Assembly (NCBI GenBank): GCA_964360375.1
Contig: CAYHWG010000036.1
Span: forward strand, 1 to 10,541
Length of the DNA stretch: 10,541 nucleotides
Direction: 5' to 3'
Source of the DNA: XYB2-FULL-45-11 sp964360375
GTDB taxonomy: Bacteria > Patescibacteriota > Patescibacteriia > UBA9934 > GWF2-40-263
A model generated the notes under the pieces. The model worked only from the letters and a program-made list of their open reading frames with translations. It ran no database searches and had not been told where the DNA came from. Below, piece after piece: positions 1-5,174 of this stretch. Numbering within the stretch: the stretch's first letter is position 1; every line of letters begins with the position of its first letter. A program made the translations under genes and the position numbers.

Positions 1-87
1 AACACGAACCTTCATCGCCTGCCAATAAACGCGTGGTTTATTGCTATCTGTCAGTGCTTCAACCACATCCACAACAGAACAGATGGA
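1..87 (-). pseudogene. Partial, probably degraded Bro-N / DinD-like protein
   Basis: Read on the minus strand, bases 87 to 1 encode an open stretch containing DVVEALTDSNKPRVYW and then QAMKVRV, running off the window edge. This matches, from memory, the 'SVvDVvxvLTdSxnPrxYWxxlKxR' signature near the N-terminus of Bro-N/DinD-type proteins (phage antirepressor and DNA-damage-inducible relatives), which are common in Patescibacteria. Just upstream, the same frame has two stops (TAA TAA at 88-93) and no ATG. The expected residues before the motif may continue in another frame (IDIVRCYNN, about 94-118). That suggests a frameshifted remnant or a sequencing error. It lies directly beyond the ileS terminator. 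The family call is moderately sure; whether the gene is broken is less sure. Confidence 0.5.
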
Positions 88-120
88 TTATTATAACAAC
101 GAACGATATCAATGGGATCT

Positions 121-157
121 AAAAAAGATGACTCCTGTTGGTTACAGGAATCATCTT
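121..157 (-). terminator. Rho-independent terminator of the hicBA-ileS operon
   Basis: A 14-bp stem (125-138 with 144-157) closes a 5-nt loop. On the minus strand it is followed by six T residues (complement of 121-126). The single imperfection is a G-U wobble on the minus strand but a C-A mismatch on the plus strand, so the structure favours minus-strand RNA. It lies about 125 nt past the ileS stop. The stretch 158-281 is 3' untranslated sequence in which I see nothing else. Confidence 0.8.
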
Positions 158-281
158 CTCGCGACTGTTTAGTTGGTTTTTATTTCGTGTCTACTTAATG
201 GGGTACGGTTCACATTGAAGAGTCTGTTTTCTGTTTCGATCGGAGATCCCTCTTGCGTCGGGATGAAGCGGGGAAAATCGA

Positions 282-3257
282 CTACACTTTTTCAAACCCA
301 ACCACCAGATCAAATTCATTCGCGCGGAATGCTTCTTGAATTTCTGGCGCGTCTCCGTCGACACGGACACTTGTCGATAATGTTCCATCAAGAAGAGCCT
401 GTTTGTGTTCTTCGACCGCAAGTTTAATTTCCTCATTTCCCGAAACGTAAATCGTGATGCGATCGTTAATCGTCAAACCAGATTTTTTACGAAGATCGTT
501 GATGCGGCGAACAATTTCGCGCACAGTTCCCTCTCGAACGAGTTCCGGTGTGAGTTTCAAATCGAGGAACGCGGCGAGTTCTCCTTTTTCAATCACAACT
601 TTTTTTACATTCACTTCATCTGCAATCAATGTGCAATATTCTTCGTCGAACTCTCCGCTTGGAAGATGAATCAACACTTCGTTCAACACTTGGCGAACGG
701 GAATTCCGGCATCTGCTCGATGTTGAAGTGCGCGTGAAACGAGAGCACGCACCGTTCCCATCTGCTCAAGCACATTTGAGGATCCCTCACGCGACCACCC
801 CCTGACCCCCTCCTTGTAAAGGAGGGGGGAAACAACAGGCCACTCATCGAGGTGAACGGATTCGAGCTCGCCGCCGACTGTTTTGTAAACGTGTTCCGCA
901 AAAAACGGTGTGAATGGTGCCATGACTTTTGAAAGCTCGAGGAGTACGTGTCGAAGTGTCGTCAGTGCCGCACGCGCGTCATCCGATTCCGTTTTGAATC
1001 GATCACGTGATCGACGTAGATACCACGTGGACAGGTCGTCGATAAACAACTTTATTGATCGCCCTGCACGAACGGTGTCATAGGCATCCATATTTTCTGT
1101 TACTTCTTTTACGAGTTCATCAAGACGAGCGAGGATCCATGTATCGAGAACACTCACGCGACCCCCCTCAATCCCCCCTTGTGAAGGGGGGAGGACTTCG
1201 ATTTTGTTCTTGTACTGTTCGTAAAACGACAAAACATTCGATGCGAGGTTTAGAACTTTCTTCACAACCTCATCGACTTCTCGATCTGAGAATACAGCGT
1301 CATCACCCTTCATCACTGTCGAGGCCATCAAGTGGAATCTGAGCGCATCCGCACCAAATTTTTCGAGTAAAATCCATGGATCTGTGTAGTTCATCTTGGA
1401 TTTTGAAAGCTTCTCGCGTTTTTCATTTAACACGTTTCCTGTCGTAACCACATGTTGAAACGGTGCTTTGTCAAACAAAACCGTTCCCATCACGTGCATC
1501 ACATAAAACCACGCGCGTGTTTGGGCGATGTACTCGGAAACAAATTGCGCGGGATAACGATCAGCGAATAATTCCTGATTTTCAAACGGCGCGTGAAGTT
1601 CGGCAAATGGCATGGAAGCGGATTCAACCCAGCAGTCGATCACTTCTGGAACACGATGCATGATCGAAGAACATACACCACATGAGAGTGTCACGCGATC
1701 GAGCATGTGTTTATGAAGATCGATTTTCTCGAGTTCTTTTTCGTCTCCATAAACTTCTTCGAAGTTTGTTGCACGCGATCGAAGTTCGTCCACACTTCCG
1801 ATAAACGCAATCGAATCACAACTCGAAGAATCACACTTCCAAATTGGAAGCGGTGTCGCCCAATAGCGGTTACGCGAGATGTTCCAATCTGGTGCGGTCT
1901 CGAGTCCGTTTTTGAATCGGCCATTCTTTAAGTGATCGGGATACCAATTGATGTCTTGATTCAATTCGAGAAGTCTCGATTTAATCTTTTGAACATTGAT
2001 AAACCATGCAGGAATCGCATTGTAAAAAAGAGCAGTCGAACAGCGCCAACAATGTGGATAGCTGTGCGTGAATTGTTTTCTTTCAAAGAGAAGTCCGCGC
2101 TCCTCGAGATCCCGTTTAATTGTCTTCTCGGCTTTTTTAAAATATTCACCTCGAACAAATTCTGGACCATCCTCATTGAAATTTCCTTGCGTATCGAGTA
2201 TCGGAACCATTGGCAAATCAATCTTGAGCCCAAGGTTAAAGTCGTCTTCTCCATAAATCACAGCCGTGTGCACAACTCCGGTTCCATCCTCTGTTGTGAC
2301 AAAATCCGCTGTCGTCACGTAATAAGCTTTCTTCCCTATCTTCTCGACAGATGACAATCGATACAACGGTTCATATTCCAATCCTTCCAGCTCACTCCCC
2401 TTCATCTCGCGCACAATCTCAACATCGTTCCCGAGAACCTTCGCCACCAAATCTTTTCCAAGAATAAAATGTTCTTCTCCTCTCTTTGCAAGAACATAAT
2501 CGATATCCGCCCCAACCGCGAGCGCGACATTTCCAGGAAGTGTCCAAGGTGTCGTCGTCCAAGCGAGAATAAATGTATTCACGGGTAATTCAATTTCTTT
2601 TCTTCCCTTCTCGACTTCTCGACTTCTCGACTTCTTAACAACTTCAAATTCGACAATCACAGACTCCTCCGTCACATCCTTATAGGAGTTATCCATCGCC
2701 ACTTCAAAATTTGAAACCGGTGTTTCACAACGCGGACAATACAATAAAACTTTTCTACCTTCATACAACAATCCTTTTTCTTGAATCTGTTTTACTGCCC
2801 ACCACACGGATTCCATGTACTTTGTATCCATGGTCTTGTAGGAATTTTCAAAATCTACCCAACGACCAATGCGCTCCACGGTTTTTCCCCATTCGCTCGC
2901 ATACGTAAGCACTGCAGAACGACACGCATTATTAAACACATCCACTCCCTTTTCTTCAATCTGTTTTTTTCCAGAAATCTCAAGTTGTTTCTCAACAATA
3001 TTTTCAATAGGAAGCCCGTGACAATCCCAACCCCACACACGGCGCACGCGATAACCTTTCATGGTCCAGTAACGAGGAATCACATCCTTGATCGTCGATG
3101 CGAGAATGTGTCCGTAATGCGGCAAACCTGTCGCAAACGGCGGACCATCATAAAAAACATAGGAACCGTGCGGCGCGGGTTTTTCAAGTGTCTTCTTAAA
3201 AATCTGGTTTTGTTTCCAGAATTCCAACGTTTGTTTTTCTTGTTCGGGAAAAGTCAT
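282..3257 (-). CDS. ileS: Isoleucyl-tRNA synthetase
   Basis: A cytoplasmic class Ia synthetase that attaches isoleucine to tRNA-Ile, with editing of mischarged valine. The 991-residue protein has the HIGH-type motif HYGH (47-50), GWDCHGLPIE shortly after, and the CP1 editing signature WTTTPWTLPGN (from W233). Other marks are GTGVVHTAVIYGEDD in the editing domain, Cys pairs C403/C406, C475/C480 and C526/C529 (probable zinc sites), the KMSKS-type loop KLSKS (616-620), and an anticodon-binding region with the VRQVL segment near the C-terminus. Length and motifs fit the long IleRS type common in Patescibacteria. The start ATG overlaps the hicA stop as ATGA, implying translational coupling; no other promoter is evident. 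Oddities: residues 689-702 and 810-826 are encoded by copies of a palindromic DNA repeat, and an 8-nt tandem repeat encodes a basic stretch near residue 210. Confidence 0.96.
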   Translation of the reverse strand: MTFPEQEKQTLEFWKQNQIFKKTLEKPAPHGSYVFYDGPPFATGLPHYGHILASTIKDVIPRYWTMKGYRVRRVWGWDCHGLPIENIVEKQLEISGKKQIEEKGVDVFNNACRSAVLTYASEWGKTVERIGRWVDFENSYKTMDTKYMESVWWAVKQIQEKGLLYEGRKVLLYCPRCETPVSNFEVAMDNSYKDVTEESVIVEFEVVKKSRSREVEKGRKEIELPVNTFILAWTTTPWTLPGNVALAVGADIDYVLAKRGEEHFILGKDLVAKVLGNDVEIVREMKGSELEGLEYEPLYRLSSVEKIGKKAYYVTTADFVTTEDGTGVVHTAVIYGEDDFNLGLKIDLPMVPILDTQGNFNEDGPEFVRGEYFKKAEKTIKRDLEERGLLFERKQFTHSYPHCWRCSTALFYNAIPAWFINVQKIKSRLLELNQDINWYPDHLKNGRFKNGLETAPDWNISRNRYWATPLPIWKCDSSSCDSIAFIGSVDELRSRATNFEEVYGDEKELEKIDLHKHMLDRVTLSCGVCSSIMHRVPEVIDCWVESASMPFAELHAPFENQELFADRYPAQFVSEYIAQTRAWFYVMHVMGTVLFDKAPFQHVVTTGNVLNEKREKLSKSKMNYTDPWILLEKFGADALRFHLMASTVMKGDDAVFSDREVDEVVKKVLNLASNVLSFYEQYKNKIEVLPPSQGGIEGGRVSVLDTWILARLDELVKEVTENMDAYDTVRAGRSIKLFIDDLSTWYLRRSRDRFKTESDDARAALTTLRHVLLELSKVMAPFTPFFAEHVYKTVGGELESVHLDEWPVVSPLLYKEGVRGWSREGSSNVLEQMGTVRALVSRALQHRADAGIPVRQVLNEVLIHLPSGEFDEEYCTLIADEVNVKKVVIEKGELAAFLDLKLTPELVREGTVREIVRRINDLRKKSGLTINDRITIYVSGNEEIKLAVEEHKQALLDGTLSTSVRVDGDAPEIQEAFRANEFDLVVGFEKV
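780..830 (-). repeat. Palindromic element copy B, inside ileS
   Basis: On the minus strand this reads TCCCCCCTCCTTTACAAGG, then AGGGGGTCAGGGGGTGG and TCGCGTGAGG. The core is a palindrome (CCCCTCCTT / AAGGAGGGG) followed by a G-rich tail. It encodes SPLLYKEGVRGWSREGS (IleRS residues 810-826), in the linker between HLDEWP and the conserved C-terminal helix carrying MGTVRALV. It belongs to the same family as copies at 1153-1193, 4334-4373 and 4465-4504. The reading frame stays open. Confidence 0.85.
1153..1193 (-). repeat. Palindromic element copy C, inside ileS
   Basis: On the minus strand this reads CTCCCCCCTTCACAAGGG, then GGGATTGAGGGGGG and TCGCGTGAGTG. It shares the palindromic core, the G-rich tail and the TCGCGTGAG end with copy B, but is 2 nt shorter between core and tail and is read in a different frame. 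It encodes LPPSQGGIEGGRVS (IleRS residues 689-702), just before the conserved LDTWILARL helix of the anticodon-binding domain. Confidence 0.85.
2607..2635. repeat. 8-bp tandem repeat CTTCTCGA inside ileS
   Basis: Three perfect copies of CTTCTCGA (2607-2614, 2615-2622, 2623-2630) are followed by a partial fourth. Because 8 is not a multiple of 3, three units restore the frame. It encodes the basic, low-complexity stretch KKSRSREVEKG between the conserved strand VIVEFEV and VNTFILAWTTTPW of the editing-domain region. IleRS usually has only a short turn there. Confidence 0.8.
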
Positions 3258-3478
3258 AAATATTTCAGTAATTCATCTCGTAAGATTTTTGCTTCACGTA
3301 AAATATTGTGAAGGGTTCCTTGTTTTAAGTCTGTACGATGATTCGGTATCGTTGCTCGAGAACCATTCATGTGTTTCATCACGACATGACTTCCCGTTTG
3401 ATGATGAAAATAAAAACCGGCCCGTTCAAGAGCCCGGATCATGTCTTGCGAAGTGACAGAAGGCATCTTTGGGCTCAT
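3254..3478 (-). CDS. hicA: HicA-family mRNA interferase toxin
   Basis: A 74-residue protein with the HicA double-stranded-RNA-binding fold (YcfA family). HicA toxins bind and cleave mRNA independently of ribosomes and are neutralised by HicB. Visible family marks are the N-terminal segment VTSQDMIRALERAGF, the catalytic-histidine motif GSHVVMKH (H31), the strand RATIPNH, and the C-terminal helix GTLHNILREAKI. Length is typical of the family. The start ATG overlaps the hicB stop (ATGA), and its own stop overlaps the ileS start (ATGA), so all three genes are probably translated as a coupled series. All key residues are present, so it is likely active. Confidence 0.92.
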   Translation of the reverse strand: MSPKMPSVTSQDMIRALERAGFYFHHQTGSHVVMKHMNGSRATIPNHRTDLKQGTLHNILREAKILRDELLKYL

Positions 3479-3720
3479 GCAGGAATCGCATTAATTCGAA
3501 TACGAGAAATAAATTCATTATTCTCTGATGGAATTTCCTGGTCATCCATTTGAAGACTTTCAATATATGCACGAATCGCATCTTTTGCCATCACTTGTGC
3601 CTCTTCGAGAGAATCACCTTCCGTGAAACATCCAGGGAGAGCTGGCACAGAAACGGTAAATCCACCCTCCTTGGCTGGAAAGAAAATCACTGTAAAATCG
3701 TAATATTTCTCTTGGATCAT
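3475..3720 (-). CDS. hicB: HicB-family antitoxin
   Basis: An 81-residue antitoxin partner of HicA. It carries the HicB partial RNase-H-like fold: FTVIFFPAKEGGFTVSVPALPGC, then the helix DSLEEAQVMAKDAIRAYIESL. The sequence ends soon after this domain, so I see no C-terminal ribbon-helix-helix or HTH DNA-binding domain of the kind longer HicB proteins use for autorepression. This is the short form. It is first in the hicB-hicA-ileS operon, and its stop overlaps the hicA start. An extended -10 lies 9 nt upstream of its ATG, so it may be leaderless. Confidence 0.88.
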   Translation of the reverse strand: MIQEKYYDFTVIFFPAKEGGFTVSVPALPGCFTEGDSLEEAQVMAKDAIRAYIESLQMDDQEIPSENNEFISRIRINAIPA

Positions 3721-3729
3721 ATTAATGAA

Positions 3730-3738
3730 AGATTAGCA
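3730..3738 (-). promoter_or_regulatory. Extended -10 promoter of hicB-hicA-ileS
   Basis: On the minus strand the sequence is TGCTAATCT, then 9 nt, then the hicB ATG. This is an extended -10 (TGn plus TANNNT) so close to the start codon that transcription should begin within a few bases of it. No Shine-Dalgarno sequence is present. The same arrangement precedes rpiB and the transketolase N gene. Confidence 0.55.
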
Positions 3739-3807
3739 CCGGATATCGAAAAAGGCAAACAAAATCGATTGTTCGATCTGGCTGGTCAAATCACAAATCG
3801 AAAAAAG

Positions 3808-3832
3808 AATAGGGAGTTTTCTTTTCCCTATT
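3808..3832. repeat. Inverted repeat between the divergent promoters
   Basis: An 8-bp perfect stem, AATAGGGA (3808-3815) and TCCCTATT (3825-3832), encloses a 9-nt loop. A-rich sequence lies on the left and T-rich on the right, so it resembles a bidirectional terminator. It sits upstream of both predicted start sites and covers the -35 region of the rpiB promoter. Neither outgoing transcript should contain it. It is either a transcription barrier or a protein-binding site. Confidence 0.5.
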
Positions 3833-3844
3833 TTCTTTTCTGTC

Positions 3845-3853
3845 TGCTACAAT
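3845..3853 (+). promoter_or_regulatory. Extended -10 promoter of rpiB
   Basis: TGCTACAAT ends 9 nt before the rpiB ATG (3863). It is an extended -10 (TGn TACAAT) with no clear -35. The distance predicts a transcript starting 0-3 nt before the start codon, and there is no Shine-Dalgarno sequence. Confidence 0.65.
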
Positions 3854-3862
3854 GTTCCCACT

Positions 3863-4330
3863 ATGAATAAATCAACCATTTACATCGGCGGAGACCACCA
3901 GGGCTGGGAAATGAAATCTGCGCTTGAGGACATGTTAAAAGTAGAAGGCTACCGCGTGGTCGACATGGGAAACTCGAATCTTGTTCAAGGCGATGATTAT
4001 CCGGACTTTGGATACGCGGTTGCAAAGCGCGTTGTAAATGATACGGGTTCTCACGGAATTGTGATCTGCGGATCCTCGGCTGGAATTTGTATTGTGGCAA
4101 ACAAAGTCAAAGGTGCACGTGCTGCAACAGGATTCAATGAAGCATCCGCTCGATCTGCTCGTGAGGACGATAATTCAAACATTCTGTGCCTTCCCGCACA
4201 CTTCATGAAAATCGCAGACGCAAAAAAAGTAGTCGATGCCTGGCTCAACTCGGAATTCTCCGGTGCAGAACGCCACATGCGTCGTCTCGAAAAAGTTCGA
4301 CAGATAGAAAACGAAGAATTTGGTTTATAG
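3863..4330 (+). CDS. rpiB: Ribose-5-phosphate isomerase B
   Basis: Interconverts ribulose-5-phosphate and ribose-5-phosphate in the cytoplasm (non-oxidative pentose phosphate pathway). The 155-residue RpiB/LacAB-type protein has GGDHQGWEMK (D11, H12), DDYPDF (44-49), the active-site loop ICGSSAGICIVANKVKGARAA with the catalytic-type Cys at C69, and the C-terminal phosphate-binding SGAERHMRR (R137, H138). The segment usually reading RxHNxANVL is REDDNSNIL, so the His at the ring-opening position appears to be Asp (D102). Activity could still be normal, as the family varies here. The ATG is 9 nt after a -10 box. A palindromic repeat begins 3 nt after the stop, and the same frame remains open beyond it. 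It heads the set with rpe. Confidence 0.92.
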   Translation: MNKSTIYIGGDHQGWEMKSALEDMLKVEGYRVVDMGNSNLVQGDDYPDFGYAVAKRVVNDTGSHGIVICGSSAGICIVANKVKGARAATGFNEASARSAREDDNSNILCLPAHFMKIADAKKVVDAWLNSEFSGAERHMRRLEKVRQIENEEFGL

Positions 4331-4333
4331 AGA

Positions 4334-4373
4334 TCCCCCCTCCTTCACAAGGAGGGGGCTAGGGGGTGGTCGC
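4334..4373 (+). repeat. Palindromic element copy A, after the rpiB stop
   Basis: The sequence TCCCCCCTCCTTCACAAGG, then AGGGGGCTAGGGGG and TGGTCGC, matches copies B and C in the same orientation relative to the core. It starts 3 nt past the rpiB TAG. Read in the rpiB frame it gives SPLLHKEGARGWSH, the same frame and nearly the same peptide as copy B in ileS. It can form a strong hairpin at the rpiB 3' end but has no U-tract, so it is more likely an mRNA-end or insertion structure than a terminator. Confidence 0.85.
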
Positions 4374-4464
4374 ATTACGAATTCGATGGTGATTCACACT
4401 TCACTGAACAGGCTGAAAAATATGATAAAAAACGAAAGTAATTTATTCACGATCACGCTTCTTC

Positions 4465-4504
4465 GTGACCACCCCTCAATCCCCTCCTTGTGAAGGAGGG
4501 GAGA
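4465..4504 (-). repeat. Palindromic element copy D, upstream of rpe
   Basis: On the minus strand this reads TCTCCCCTCCTTCACAAGG, then AGGGGATTGAGGGG and TGGTCAC. It is inverted relative to copy A, 91 bp away, so A and D together form a long imperfect inverted repeat around 4374-4464. On the plus strand its right arm gives AAGGAGGGGAG just before the rpe start. Confidence 0.85.
4493..4503 (+). promoter_or_regulatory. Ribosome-binding site of rpe, provided by the repeat
   Basis: AAGGAGGGGAG lies 9 nt before the ATG at 4513 (13 nt if counted from AGGAGG). It is the best Shine-Dalgarno match in the window. It decides the start: an upstream in-frame GTG (4465) would only add repeat-encoded residues (TTPQSPPCEGGEKNP). 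The site is one arm of a palindrome, so it may be partly hidden in a hairpin. Confidence 0.6.
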
Positions 4505-4512
4505 AAAACCCT

Positions 4513-5163
4513 ATGCCACAAATCATCCCTGCCTTTCTCGTCAAATCTGAACAAGAGTTTGAACAAAAACTTCGTCTCGTTGAGCATGCGTGTTCTTTGA
4601 TACAGGTAGATATCCTTGATGGATCCCTTTTTAACAACGTATGCTGGTTCGATCCAATCGCAATCGGACAACTCACAACTTCTGTCGAAATGGAACTTCA
4701 CCTCATGGTGGAAAATCCGATTCCGATCATCGAGGAATTTCAAAAACATGTTCCAAACCTTAAACGAGCGATTGTGACGGCAGAAATGCATCGCCCAACA
4801 GGAGCGGTTATCGCGTACATCAAAGATGTTTTGAAACTCGAAGCGGGTGTTGCGATCAATCCGGAAACACCTCTTCATGAAATTGAGGATGTGATTCATC
4901 TTATAGATCAACTGACAATCATGGGCGTCCACCCCGGACAATCCGGACAAGCCTTTCTTGGCGAGATGATCCTTGATAAAATAAAAGCTGCAAGACACCA
5001 TCGCCACGATCTTATGATCGAAATGGATGGTGGACTCACAGAGGAACTCATACAACCACTGCTCGATGCGGGAGCAAATCGCCTTTGTGCAGCATCGCTT
5101 CTTTTCAAAGACGAGAATCCACAAGAAAAACTAAGACGCTTGTACCAAACATTTCACCTTTAG
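4513..5163 (+). CDS. rpe: Ribulose-phosphate 3-epimerase (divergent)
   Basis: Interconverts ribulose-5-phosphate and xylulose-5-phosphate; a metal-dependent cytoplasmic TIM barrel. The 216 residues fit the family. Visible marks are IIPAFLV at the first strand (usually IAPSIL), VDILDG (D33), LHLMVENP (H63), INPETPL, LTIMGVHPGQSGQAF, the catalytic MDGGL (D172), and GANRLCAASLLF at the phosphate site. The first metal-ligand His of the HxDxxDG motif is Gln here (Q31), while D33, H63 and D172 are kept. That points to a divergent family member, or altered metal use. The start was chosen at ATG 4513 because homology begins there and a good ribosome-binding site precedes it. It lies just downstream of rpiB, with a palindromic repeat pair between them, and 11 nt before the next gene. 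Confidence 0.85.
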   Translation: MPQIIPAFLVKSEQEFEQKLRLVEHACSLIQVDILDGSLFNNVCWFDPIAIGQLTTSVEMELHLMVENPIPIIEEFQKHVPNLKRAIVTAEMHRPTGAVIAYIKDVLKLEAGVAINPETPLHEIEDVIHLIDQLTIMGVHPGQSGQAFLGEMILDKIKAARHHRHDLMIEMDGGLTEELIQPLLDAGANRLCAASLLFKDENPQEKLRRLYQTFHL

Positions 5164-5174
5164 CTTTCGATCGT

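Noticed and set aside
780..1193. CRISPR-like repeat array from the G/C-rich palindromes
   Set aside because: Copies are spread over kilobases inside and between genes, in both orientations, with no regular spacers and no cas genes.
1932..2354. Long plus-strand open frame of about 140 codons opposite ileS
   Set aside because: It is antisense to the conserved IleRS coding region, shows no family features, and is a shadow of codon bias.
4334..4373. Rho-independent terminator after rpiB
   Set aside because: The hairpin is strong but is followed by a G-rich tail, not a U-tract, and the same element occurs inside coding sequence.
4465..4512. N-terminal extension of Rpe from GTG 4465
   Set aside because: The added residues are only the translated palindromic repeat, and a good ribosome-binding site precedes ATG 4513.
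5085..5174. Earlier start for cupredoxin-like protein 1 inside rpe
   Set aside because: It would put 30 charged residues before a clear signal peptide and overlap rpe. The ATG at 5175 places the signal peptide at the N-terminus.
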